Part shown: piece after piece, positions 1-10,175 of the stretch
How the letters are laid out: every line of letters starts with the position of its first letter
Position numbering within the stretch: position 1 is the first letter of the stretch
Origin: Gracilaria domingensis
Lineage: Eukaryota; Rhodophyta; Florideophyceae; Gracilariales; Gracilariaceae
Direction: 5' to 3'
Length of the DNA: 64,000 nucleotides
NCBI GenBank assembly: GCA_022539475.1
Contig: VCMS01000247.1
Coordinates: 19,596-83,595 of the forward strand
Translations under genes and position numbers: made by a program
Notes under the pieces: generated by a model
Databases searched by the model: none
Told to the model about the DNA's origin: nothing
The model's input: the letters and a program-made list of their open reading frames with translations, nothing else

Positions 1-57
1 AATTTTCTAAATAAACGCATGCACACCCCGTATTTTCCCTTTTGATTGTACTAGGGA
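1..57 (+). mobile_element. Right end of a CCCTA-terminated MITE (partial)
   Basis: The first 57 bases closely match 19138-19194, with about nine substitutions and no length change, and the similarity stops abruptly after a terminal CTAGGGA. At 19012-19193 the same sequence forms one terminal inverted repeat of a short insertion, so this is most likely the right end of a second copy whose body lies outside the window. The terminus read inward begins CCCTAGTACAATC. The family assignment rests only on similarity between these copies. Confidence 0.5.
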
Positions 58-2066
58 CCACGAGCTCACGGTGAACCCCGCAGAGTAAGCGACAAGGATC
101 CCTTGCCGTACTTCTTCTTTGCCAAGCAGCGCGATCGCTAGAACAAGGGGGGCCCTATAGTAAGTTTATCGAACCGTTTGTACATGGCCTGTGTGCACCT
201 GTACGCGACTACCGATAACAACCGTACACTCTCTCACCCGACTGCCCCGTGCTTCCTCCATTGCAACCGACATTGACACGTTGCAGCCCCTCACTCCGGT
301 GCCTCCGCAGTTCTCGTCTCAAGACCGCATCTGGTATTTCGTTCCCAACACGTGCTATATCACAATTTTCGTGCCCGAAGCTAGAGATTGGGTCACAGCG
401 TTTGGGTTTCAAGAAAGCTTCTAAAGGATCAGTACAGTCGGACGCAAAAGAGCGAGAAGTTTTCTGCACGTCGTTTTGGCCCGTTTATGACGGAGCTGGT
501 TGGTAAGAATGCCTTACGGCCTAGGATTCCAGAACATATTCGAGCGCACCCAGTCGTGCACCTTTCGCACACAAACAAACAAATCTCACAAGCCCCCGAT
601 TACTCGCAGCTACACCGACCGACACCTAGTTACGTGCAGCGTCCGAGAAATACGATTTGTTTCAATTGGATAGAATCTTGAAGCACAGGCGATAAGGAAA
701 AGGTTACCAGTAGCTTACTTTGTTGCGCAATTTCCCGACCCACGATGCTGAATAGCAACCAACCTGGGACTTTATTGTTCGTCATGGAACACTGACAAAA
801 GCTGTCCATGAGTAAATTGTAAAGCATGGACTGCTGAGACACCTAAGTTGACATATAAAGACACCGGGGATGAGAATGGTGCAACAAATGTTGCTGTCAG
901 TTTGGAGTCTGTGCACTGGAGTACGATAGCAGCACAGAAACGCAAGGTTGTGAGACTGACTAAAAGTGTGTGGCGCAGGAAGTTTTCTGTAATGCAGTAA
1001 AAGGCTGAAGATTTTATCCGTACCACATCGGAGAAGAGGGGAGCACCGGTATCGATATGAAAGTAGCCAGAACTCCCTGCGGTAGTGGTATCGATTTTGG
1101 GGACTTTGTTTGTGCACCGAAAATTTAGAGAATACGGAAATGCTGTTCGTATCGTTAAATACTGCCCAGTCCGGCAGCAGAAGCCTTACGACAAGAAAGG
1201 AATCCACCGGTTCCACAATACACTCCAGTAAAATCTCCCGGTTTGCTACACAAACTCTCATTAAGTTTTCTGGCAGTCCTCAGTACAAAAGTGTTGGATT
1301 TACCCAGCAGCGAGACCCTTTCAAACGCTTTGCGTAACAAATGGAAGACCCAAAGACGCGCAAGAAGATAATAGCTCCATTCAAAAAGGGAATGAGTTTT
1401 CTTTTCTGATTTCGTAGAAGGACATCCTACGCAGACCACAAACTCTCTAATTCAGCAACTGAAGGATGAATAAGTCCGCATTCGTGATATGTTTTTGGTG
1501 CCATCTTCTGCTCCTTTCTGCGATTGAGTCGCTTTGAGTATGACACACTATTTTTAGTCGCTATTCGAAGACCGTGTCGTATAAAAAACATTCAAAAGAC
1601 AGCTAAGTGCTTCAGACTGTGCGCTTTTCAAACTTTGTCCACAATCACTCTATTGCTCTGCAAAGGGCACCAAAAGGCGGGGATGATGAGAACTGAGGTC
1701 TTAGTCCTCAGTTGTCATGATCACCATAAGACATGTAGATTGGAATGCATATGTTTTATCTTGATTGAGATATCTCTATGTGCGGTATCAATGTGCGACA
1801 AGTAGAAATACGTTTGGGAGGCGTTTTGCAATATTCATTTCTATTGCAAAGCTCGCTGCCGCACACATTGCAATAGATAACCGCAATACTTTTCTCTATT
1901 GTATTACAATATTGCAATTTTACTGCAATGCAATATATTGCCCCGTAGCTCTTTTCTCATCCAGCCCGAAGTAAAGAAGAAGAAGAAAGGATCTCGCCCT
2001 TTCTTTAACAGAGACATTTCACCTGGAATGTAGTTATGCTTCTTTTTCTGCTCAGTATCTATTGGT
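58..2066. other. No gene recognised
   Basis: Only short overlapping frames without recognisable domains are present on either strand. The longest is a 159-codon minus frame at 782-1261, which is cysteine- and serine-rich and resembles no family I know. The one distinctive patch is the TGCAAT cluster at 1826-1942. Confidence 0.6.
1826..1942. repeat. Cluster of TGCAAT/ATTGCA motifs
   Basis: About eight copies of TTGCAATA, ATTGCAAA, ATTGCAATAG, TACAATATTGCAA and TGCAATGCAATA are packed into roughly 117 bases, in both orientations. The spacing is irregular, so this is not a simple tandem repeat. It could be an AT-rich subterminal repeat of an unrecognised element or a cluster of protein-binding sites. 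Confidence 0.4.
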
Positions 2067-2071
2067 ACTGT
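2067..2071 (+). repeat. Target-site duplication ACTGT, left copy
   Basis: ACTGT directly precedes the 5' LTR and recurs directly after the 3' LTR at 7283-7287. Five base pairs is the usual duplication length for Ty1/copia integrases. It fixes both element boundaries and shows that neither end has been lost since insertion. Confidence 0.9.
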
Positions 2072-2414
2072 TGTAGGTTTTCAAGTCGCACACGTTTAGA
2101 TAGAGCCAATTGCTTGGTGATGGTCTCCCGCCGAACGAGATCTAGTGCTCACATGTTACGACATACGTCGTAGAGCGGTAGCACTTGCATTGACAATACG
2201 CGACCAATTGTCAGCGACTCCGCCGTGAACTGTTGCTCAAGCGAAAGGGCACAATGCAAAGCATAAGACAGTCCGACTGTGTGGACTGAATAAAGACGAT
2301 GGACGGAGTCACTATGACAACGACCCAGCCTTGATGCTGATCAACGCCTTACTTGCCTCTCAGTAGTCTCGATCCAACGCTATCATGTCGCAACACACAG
2401 GCCAGCTTCCGATA
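2072..2414 (+). repeat. 5' LTR
   Basis: The 343-bp LTR begins TGTAGG and ends CCGATA, so its ends are TG...TA rather than TG...CA. It contains an AATAAA hexamer at 2289-2294, a short inverted repeat around 2156-2171 (TACGAC/GTCGTA) and the gag start codon at 2385, 30 bases before its end. No convincing TATA box was seen. It is identical to the 3' LTR except for A at 2290, where the 3' copy has G. Confidence 0.95.
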
Positions 2415-3530
2415 GTTATGGGCCCAGCTGGAGGCGTCGCTACTGAATCAGGAGGCAGTATTAACAGTGCACCAAAATTTGTAACTAACAGCACGCCTAA
2501 AGTTCAGTACCGAAATGCATTGCGCGTGTGGATGAAGATGATGCATCGTTTTGCCGAAGTGGATAACAAATCCAAGGCTGTCTGCAAAGGAGCAGGGCTC
2601 TTGGTATATCTATCGTGTGAAGCAACTGCCCAAGCATTGTTAGATCAAGCTCAACGTACTGGAAGCCTTTGTTTGGATGGCCATGATGACGACGTCAATA
2701 ACGAAGCACTCATCGAGTCAATTCTTGACGTTATCGCGAAAGACAGCCCGACGGAGATCGTAAAGCGAGAGGTGGACTTGCTCACAGCGATCTCAGCGTG
2801 CATTCGTAAACCGAACGAAAAGATTTCTTTCTTTGCGAACAGGTTTAATGGGGCTGTCGCCGAGTACAGCGTCCACACCAACGGATTCAACGCTTCAACG
2901 AATCGACAGTTTGCACTTATGATGCTACGTAATGCCCGGCTTTCGCAAGAAACTATGAACGCAATTATTCTACAGCTTACGTCTAAGAATAGTTCCCACG
3001 GAAAGGACTCTGTTTTGTCTGACGTAGGCCTTTCTGAAACCGAGATTAAGTTTCTTTGTGACTCTTTGGTACATGAGAGCTTCGTCAACGACCCTAATGC
3101 CGTTACCGTTGCTGAAAAGCTAAAGAAAGTTCAAACGCTTACGAAGAATTCTCGTGTTGATGTCCCGATGTTTTCCTTGATGGACGCTACAACCTCCCTG
3201 AGTCACGTGGACAATGTCGAAGAGAACCCCGAAACGCAAACCACCAAAGTTCAGAATTCATTGCTCGGAAAAAGGGCCAGTTCCAGTACCGCCGAGAAAG
3301 CTTCTTTCGTTAAAAAGCTGAAAAATGAGAACCCCTGTCGTGCTTGTGGTGAGTTCGGTCACTGGTATAAGGACAACGAGGAATGTCGCAATAAGATGCG
3401 CAAGAAGCAGAGTACGCGTCCAAGCTCCAACGGTGGAGCTCCTGCGGCAAAGGTATCGCTTGTTGAAGACGTCCCTCCTCCTTCCGCGTCGAAGTCCGAG
3501 CCAACTATCCGTTCGCTTTTTCAAAAGTGA
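2385..3530 (+). CDS. Copia-type Gag polyprotein
   Basis: This 381-codon frame encodes the structural protein that packages element RNA in virus-like particles. The N-terminal two thirds is helix-rich, as in copia capsid proteins. Near residues 318-334 lies a zinc knuckle of the form CX2CX4HX7C (CRACGEFGHWYKDNEEC), longer in its last spacing than the canonical CX2CX4HX4C. A basic, serine-rich tail follows. The start codon lies inside the 5' LTR, and the primer-binding site is translated as part of Gag, so no earlier start fits the transcript. The frame stops at TGA 3528-3530, just where the protease frame (-1) becomes open. Expression of pol would need -1 frameshifting near CAAAAGTGA, or the break is a mutation. 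Confidence 0.85.
   Translation: MSQHTGQLPIVMGPAGGVATESGGSINSAPKFVTNSTPKVQYRNALRVWMKMMHRFAEVDNKSKAVCKGAGLLVYLSCEATAQALLDQAQRTGSLCLDGHDDDVNNEALIESILDVIAKDSPTEIVKREVDLLTAISACIRKPNEKISFFANRFNGAVAEYSVHTNGFNASTNRQFALMMLRNARLSQETMNAIILQLTSKNSSHGKDSVLSDVGLSETEIKFLCDSLVHESFVNDPNAVTVAEKLKKVQTLTKNSRVDVPMFSLMDATTSLSHVDNVEENPETQTTKVQNSLLGKRASSSTAEKASFVKKLKNENPCRACGEFGHWYKDNEECRNKMRKKQSTRPSSNGGAPAAKVSLVEDVPPPSASKSEPTIRSLFQK
2415..2428 (+). promoter_or_regulatory. Primer-binding site, half-tRNA(iMet) type
   Basis: GTTATGGGCCCAGC begins immediately after the 5' LTR. It is complementary to the anticodon stem-loop of eukaryotic initiator methionine tRNA (CUGGGCCCAUAAC), not to a tRNA 3' end. Drosophila copia is known to be primed by a 5' half of initiator tRNA-Met, with a site reading GGTTATGGGCCCAG. 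The same mechanism is inferred here. The site lies within the gag reading frame. Confidence 0.85.
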
Positions 3531-6500
3531 GGTCAGACAAGCTCCAACCTGACCTCAATCCTATATTAGACGAAGGAGCACCTACATCTACAGCTGGTAT
3601 CGATCAGGCTACGGCCTTATGCGACGCTCTTGGTATTGAGCTGATTCTCGATCCGCCACGCGAGCAGTACTATCACGGATGGGGTATTAACGCTGCGGAC
3701 GCAAAGATAGTCGTTTGCACGTGGAATCTCGTCCTGAATGATATAAATGGCAAACCAACAGCAATACCTTTTGACTTGGTGAGAGGATCATCCCCGATTA
3801 TAATTGGCCTTGAACTACTACGGCATTCTAACGTTCTGAATCGCGAGACCCCCCCTGTTTGTTGCTTTGAAAGACCAATGGATAATGCTGAACGCCGTTT
3901 CTACACGTATGTACGCCCCGATGAACATGGTAATGATCGACTACGATTGGAGATTGTGCCCAGCGATAGGTCCACCATTCGCACGCTACTGGGAAGTCCT
4001 TGCAAGAAGATGGGTGTAAATGCTGTGAAAAAGATTCATCGCTTTACACATGCTACTTCTGACGAGATGAAACAGCTGCTCGCCGACGCCAACATGCTCA
4101 CTGATGAACTTCGCTTGGCTTGCGACAAAATATTCAATGCATGCGACCTTTGCGCGGCCTCTGGGCGCCCAGCGCACAAGAAGAAGGTTTCACTAAGCCA
4201 TGTCAACGAGGCGTTCAACGAGACGGTCCAGGCTGACTTTTTGGTGGTATACATATCAGGTGAGAAGTACGAAGTTCTGAACATCATTGACGCTGGCACA
4301 AATTATGGAGAACGAGTCATCGTCACTCAAAAGAACGCTTCCGAACTTTCGAACAAACTCGAATCAGAATGGATATACCACCACGGAGCCCCCAAGTATT
4401 TCAGTGCCGATCCGGAGTTTACAAATGCCAAACTATGTAAGCTCCTCGCTGCTCACGGGATTGTAGTACAGGATAGGCCCTCTCGCTGTTCGTAGAAAAA
4501 TGGCAAAGTCGAACGTAATAATGGGTTATTCAAGAATGTATTTGACCGTATCTCTAGGGAAAACACGAATGCTTCCCCTCAGACCCTTGTGGCACGTGCA
4601 TCCCTTCTGACGAATATGTTTCACGGCTCCTCAACGTTAAGCGCATTTCAGCTCGCGAGGGGTTACTCACCGTCCGTTTTAGCAATGCCAGGGAACCCAG
4701 TCACACAGGATCTACTTGACGCCCACATACGCACTGCAGCGACCAGAGCCCTGCAGAAAGTACTGAAGTCACGCAATAATCATCTACTGTCACCGAACTC
4801 ATTTAAACCTGGAACATCTATATGGGTCTACTTCAATACATCGAAACAGAATGAACCTGTGAGATGGGTATCGGCGAAGGTCGTAGAAGCGACGCCGTTT
4901 TATATCAAGTGCCGTAGATCTCATCGTGGCCCACCAATGAAGGTGGCATATGAGCATGTGCGCCTAGCCCCAGAAGGAGAACTGGCTCGTGATTTGCAAG
5001 AGGGTATTCTTGAAGATGTACTGTCTGAGGACGTTCCAGACAATGCACCAGAAGGAATTTTGAACAGTCCAGACAGCGATGACGATGAAGCGCAGATAAT
5101 GTTGGATATTTTCGGCCCAGACGATGACAGCGACGATGATGATGTAAGCGCAGTGAAGAGATCGATGTTTTCTAAACCCGTACTTGGTCAACCGCAGATG
5201 GACATCGGAGAAGAGGGCAATGACAACCACCAATCTGAAGCAGGGCAAGACCTTCAATCGGACGAGCAAGCAGTCCTTAATGAAGTCTACCGAAGTGTAG
5301 GAAGCGCTCAAGTTACGAGGAGCAAGATGGACTGTGCACCTCCATCGCTACTGAACAAAGCGTTGGATGAAGAGATCCAGAAGGCGTGGAAAGATGCCTA
5401 TGTTGTAGTGCCGGAGAGCACAGTCCCACGAGATGCTAACGTGATAAGCTCTCATGTGGTCTACAAAGTGAAGAAAGAAGAGAAAGGGTTAAAACGATTG
5501 AAAGCTCGACTCTGCCCCCATGGCAACAGAGATAAGGAAAAGGGCAACATACGAAACGACTCTGCCAATGCTCAGTTTGATATCATTCGACTGTTATTAT
5601 CGCTTGCTACCGTGCTTTCTTTTCGACTCGGGTGCATAGACGTCAAGGGGGCATATTTACAGAGCGGCCCAATTACACGCGACTTGTACGTTCGTCCGCC
5701 AAGGGAATGCAAAGAAAACCGCGGCACTCTCTGGAAGCTAGTCAAGCTTCCATACGGCATCAGTGAAGCCGGTAGGCAGTGGGCAACTGTGATCGAAAAA
5801 TGGATGCTCGATACTGCAGGCCTCGAACGTATTTTTGGTGTTAGTCAACTATATGTGAAGCGTGACAAGGACAATAAGATTTGCCTTCTCCTTGCGAAGC
5901 TAACCGACGATTTGTTAATGGCGGGATCCCGAGCGGAAATGCGAGCGTTTTCCCAACAAATTGCTGAGCGCTTTAAGATAAGCAAAACTATCATCGACGA
6001 CGAGATCAAGTTTAATGGGTGCACGATCAATCAGCTTGAAGATTATAGTATTACTCTCTCGATGCTGGAGTATGCAAAATCAATCCAACGAATCAATGTG
6101 AGCAAAACTAGAAGGTCCATGCAACAGGACAAAGCTACACAGAGTGAAGTTCGATCCTACCGCAAACTTGCAGGCGAACTGATATGGCTTGGATGCGGAG
6201 CACTGCCTCAGGCTACGTACATTGGATCATACATGCAGCAACGAATCCCGCAGTTACGTGTGTCGCACTTAATTGAAGCGAATCGAATGCTATCCGAGAT
6301 GTGCCATTTACGCCCAATGCTGTGCTACCGACGACCATCGGCAAAGATCTGTAGCTTAGAAGTGGTCTCTTTTTCTGATGCTTCTTTCAATATATCACCT
6401 GCACAGTGTTACGGGCAAACGGGTTTTGTCACAGGACTTAGACTGATTACAGAAGACGGTGACGCATCTACTTTCCATTTGATCGACTGGGCAAGTATCA

Positions 6501-6904
6501 AGCAAAAACGCGTGTCCTACTCATCCTACGGTGCAGAAATTCTTGCATGTACCGAAGCGGACGACAGAGGATTTAATCTCAAATGTGCATTGCAGTCAAT
6601 ATCCCCATCTGATACGTTTGTTCATGTCTTGAACGTGGACTCCAAAGCTTTGTTTGACACTATAACTACATTGCATGAAGGGAAGGAGTACAGACTCAGA
6701 CAAACCGTTCAACGTATCAGGGACTCCTTCGAATCGAAAGAACTGGATTCGCTTCGATGGATTCAAGGAAAAGCCAACATAGCTGATGCATTAACGAAAA
6801 GAAACCCGGCGTCGCATAGACTTTTGAACCGAATTGCAGTTACGGGTCAATTGCTACTACCTGGTCATCGTTCATTTTGCTTGAACAGTTCTACTTGGAC
6901 TTAA
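3527..6904 (+). pseudogene. Copia Pol: protease-integrase-RT-RNase H, one internal stop
   Basis: One frame runs from 3527 (GTG; no ATG needed if frameshifted from gag) to 6904, broken only by TAG at 4493-4495. Domains in order: a protease-like segment (LDEGAPTSTAG, with DEG where D(S/T)G is expected); integrase zinc finger H-X3-H...C-X2-C (IHRFTH...CDLC); catalytic D in VQADF, D in SADPEF and E in KVERNN; a long acidic linker; reverse transcriptase with DVKGAYLQ, LPYGISEAGRQW and LTDDLLMAG (the usual YVDD box); and RNase H with SFSDASF, AEILA, NVDSKAL and GKANIADALTKR. The stop falls between the second and third integrase catalytic residues, so integrase is truncated. The frame after it is fully open for 800 codons, which shows the stop is young. 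Confidence 0.9.
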
Positions 6905-6927
6905 GTTGTTGTAAATGTGTTTACTAC

Positions 6928-6939
6928 AACTGGGGGGTC
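6928..6939 (+). promoter_or_regulatory. Polypurine tract
   Basis: AACTGGGGGGTC lies directly upstream of the 3' LTR and contains six consecutive G residues. Its position is that of the plus-strand DNA primer in LTR elements. It is short and interrupted by pyrimidines. Confidence 0.7.
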
Positions 6940-7282
6940 TGTAGGTTTTCAAGTCGCACACGTTTAGATAGAGCCAATTGCTTGGTGATGGTCTCCCGCC
7001 GAACGAGATCTAGTGCTCACATGTTACGACATACGTCGTAGAGCGGTAGCACTTGCATTGACAATACGCGACCAATTGTCAGCGACTCCGCCGTGAACTG
7101 TTGCTCAAGCGAAAGGGCACAATGCAAAGCATAAGACAGTCCGACTGTGTGGACTGAGTAAAGACGATGGACGGAGTCACTATGACAACGACCCAGCCTT
7201 GATGCTGATCAACGCCTTACTTGCCTCTCAGTAGTCTCGATCCAACGCTATCATGTCGCAACACACAGGCCAGCTTCCGATA
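6940..7282 (+). repeat. 3' LTR
   Basis: A 343-bp LTR matching 2072-2414 at 342 positions. The single difference is G at 7158 (A at 2290 in the 5' copy), which changes the AATAAA hexamer to AGTAAA. It also carries the gag start codon and its first ten codons, now reading into flanking DNA. Confidence 0.95.
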
Positions 7283-7287
7283 ACTGT
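7283..7287 (+). repeat. Target-site duplication ACTGT, right copy
   Basis: This matches 2067-2071 and completes the duplication flanking the copia element. The empty site would have read GGTACTGTACCG, itself nearly palindromic. Confidence 0.9.
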
Positions 7288-8044
7288 ACCGTAACCAAAC
7301 ATGGTGTTGCTCATGTATCATACCCCTGAGTTACAATAGAATATCTAAAAGATAGCTATTGTACAGCGAAGTATACTGCGGAGTCTACAGTATAGACGGC
7401 AGAACAGAGCAGAGGCGCTACATCCGCAATTGGCCTGTTGTTCCTCCGAAACCAATTCTGGTTCCTCATTGTTGTATTCTCATAACATTTGTTAAAGTGC
7501 CTCTGGTGCCCCAGAGGCACAGCCATGCATTAGTGCATCCCGGACTATACAATCGTTTGAAACGTCTGAAAAATAATTGAGATTTGTAAAACATCTTAAT
7601 TGTTCGGAAAACGTGCTTATTAACGTTTCATACGTGTCCACGTACCACATATTCCATGAGCCCTTTTCTTCTCCCAGTTCTCTGAAAGATTCCAACACAT
7701 TTCAGACGAAAGTCTTTCATACCAATCCCATTCATCATGGGACGCTCTCCATCAAAACTGTGGCTGTACTTTGAGAAAGAAACACAGTCTCAGTTTAAAA
7801 CTCCACGAAGCAAAATGTCTATTTTGGAAGCAAACAGTATCAGCAACAACACCAAACATGGCAACGCACCACAAAAACTGCAAATACATTCCTAGAACAA
7901 TTGTGGTTGTACAATCTCTGGCTACCCTGCAAAATACACAAGAACCAGCACCTTCTTTCTCAAGAGCAACAAACGGAACACTATCATCAATACGTATAGA
8001 TCTGATCACACTAAAAGTTCAAAACGAACCCAGAGAGGTGAATT
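7288..8044. other. No gene recognised
   Basis: This stretch holds only short frames of under 92 codons in both directions, none with a recognisable domain. Between the copia element and the degenerate repeat island I see nothing specific. Confidence 0.6.
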
Positions 8045-8450
8045 GATGTCTGGATGATATTCCCCAGATAACCTATATTTGGATTACGAGACCTGCAGAT
8101 GTCCATTTGATCTCCTTAAGATGTCTAGATGATATACGTTAATGATGCTCAGGTGATGCATGAATTATATCCAAATGATAACCACCTGATACTCATATGA
8201 TGTACGAAGAGATGTCCATTGGATTTTGTGATGTCCGAATGATGCACCCTGGATTTCCGGACATCCATTGAACATATCTTCGTACATTATATGAATATCT
8301 TTGGAATAGTTTTTGTACATTCAAAGGACATGTAAAGAGCATCACTTAGGCGCATCCAACGGGGTACCACGGCATATCATTTTGGATACCCTGGATGCGC
8401 AGAAGATATCCGGCTGATATCCGATAGATGTCCCAAATTTTCATCCGACG
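8045..8450. repeat. Island of degenerate GATATCC/ATGTCC repeats (copy 1)
   Basis: Variants of GATATCC, GATGTCC, GGATATC and ATGATG recur every 10-25 bases on both strands, for example GATGTCTGGATGATAT, GATGTCCGAATGATG and GATATCCGGCTGATATCC. There is no fixed period and no open frame longer than chance. A similar island lies at 12592-12990, and the hAT relic is between the two. This may be a decayed satellite or the subterminal repeats of an element. Confidence 0.55.
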
Positions 8451-8557
8451 GACCTCCGTCGGGCATCACTTTATCTCACAGGGGAACTTGACATCAGCTT
8501 AGCACTCGCAATGCACAGTACTGCAACTGCATTCAATGTTTTACACACCCGTCGTAG

Positions 8558-10175
8558 AATGAATTTCTTAAGAAGCTTAGACCCACATACAAACTTCCTT
8601 CGCGAACAGCTCTTGGTGGCAAATTTTTGGATGATGCTTACGGCCAATGCATGAAAGAAGTTTTTCAATTCACACAGAAGAAAAGAGGCGGAGTGATTGG
8701 AATTGATGGAGCTACTAAGAAACTTTCTAAGTCGGTTTCGAATGTTATACTGCACACACCGGTGCCTATTTTCATTGAATATTTGAAGTCAGATCTTAGA
8801 ACTGATAACGCAGTGAAGTTTGTCACAAAAATTAAAGACGACATGGAGATTGGAAACTGTAATTAGCTTCAAAGCAGGCATTGCGTTTCTCTTAGACTCT
8901 TGCAATCTAATGCGACATGTACGAACCAGGCTACAAGATCAGAACATATTTCTTTGGTGCTATGGGTGTGCTTCACACTCGCTACACAACCTAACTATGG
9001 ATGTTGGAAAGCTCTCACAGTTCACTACAATTCTTAAGCAGGCCTTGCTTGTGGCAAAAACAATTCGTTTTGTCGGTGTTAGAAGGAGATTGTTTGAGAT
9101 GATTTGCGTAGAACGCAGGTCACGTGTCGTATTGCCAACTCTGTATGCCCCTACTGGCGGGAGCTCTGTATATCACATGCTACAACGTTTAATAGAATTG
9201 CAAACAATTATTGTTTCCATGCCTATTGCATTGTTGGAGGCACGTGAGCAAAGTATGGGGGCCTCTGACTTTGACTTACCCAATCGCTTTGTACAACTTA
9301 TATCGGACAATACCTCTTGGAATACACTTGCCACGGCAAGGGATTGTTTCAAATTTATTGCCTATTGCACCACGTTTTTGGACGCTTAGGAAGCTACAAT
9401 GTCTGATTCTTATGCGTCGTTTCTGTATATTTGGCGTATGATCTCGCTCACTACTGCATTATCTTCTGGGCAAAAACAACAATTTGTCAATTCTCTCCTT
9501 CGTCGTTGGTCACAAATTTACACTCCTGTGCATTCTCTCGCTTTTTGCTGTGATCCGAGCTACAGGGAGAAGAGGTCCAATGTAATTAGTATTTACGATT
9601 CGCAATTTGTAAAACTTGGAAATGGTTCACTAACGGAGCAATGCATTGCGGCCTTTCAACTTCTTGCCAGCGAACGCACAGAGCAGGATCTCCTCTTGGT
9701 GGAATTTCTGAAGCATGAATTGGACGGATCCGCTCTGCTTCTTCACTTCAAGCGATATCACCCACGTCTAGTCTGGGCACAATTACAGAAGGAACATCCC
9801 AAATTGAGCATGAAGATGATGCAACTATTTCGCTCTCCGGCTTCTACAGCAGGTGTAGAGCGCAATCATAAGATCGGCAAAAGCGTAATGTCCCAGCGAA
9901 GGTGTCGTATGTTAGACGCTAGTGTGGCGCGACAAGTTGCAATTACAAATAATATGTTTCACCTACGAAAGAAAGTTCGGAGTGCTGACCGCGAGAAACT
10001 TACAAAATCATTCACAGAAGCGTCCCAGGATAACACAGATGGTGTTCTTAGTACTTCTTTCGTGAAACAACTCATACAGGCTAACGATTCCGAAGACTTG
10101 GACCCCTTACTGACGTCAGTTATTGATATACAGAATCCGGAAGAGATACTAGACTACTTTCTTTCCGTAGAATAG
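8558..10175 (+). pseudogene. hAT-family transposase relic
   Basis: Decayed cut-and-paste transposase. An initial frame (from 8558, just after an in-frame TAG) reads LRPTYKLPSRTALGGKFLDD followed by IGIDGAT and RTDNAVKF, resembling the DUF659 segment found in hAT proteins. A frameshift near 8860 moves to the frame carrying FLWCYGCASHSLHNL, the typical C-A-H-LN block. That frame has a TAG at 9387-9389 and then continues to 10175. Residues coded at about 9820-9910 read FRSPASTAGVERNHKIGKSV, the hAT C-terminal dimerisation signature. The N-terminal BED zinc finger was not found. No terminal repeats or 8-bp duplication could be fixed. At least one frameshift and one or two stops make it inactive. 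Confidence 0.8.

Larger units (their letters stand above)
2072..7282 (+). mobile_element. Ty1/copia LTR retrotransposon, nearly full-length
   Basis: The 5.2-kb element has two 343-bp LTRs (2072-2414 and 6940-7282), a primer-binding site, gag, pol in copia order (protease, integrase, reverse transcriptase, RNase H), a purine tract and a 5-bp ACTGT duplication. Integrase preceding reverse transcriptase identifies Ty1/copia. The LTRs differ at a single base (2290 versus 7158), so insertion was recent. Coding capacity is interrupted by a gag/pol frame change near 3527 and a TAG at 4493-4495, so this copy is probably non-autonomous unless these sites are recoded. The GalEa clade of copia elements, known from aquatic animals and red algae, is a possible home, but that needs a reverse-transcriptase tree. 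Confidence 0.95.

Noticed and set aside
782-1261. 159-codon minus-strand frame
   Set aside because: No recognisable domain, and overlapping frames on both strands; probably chance.
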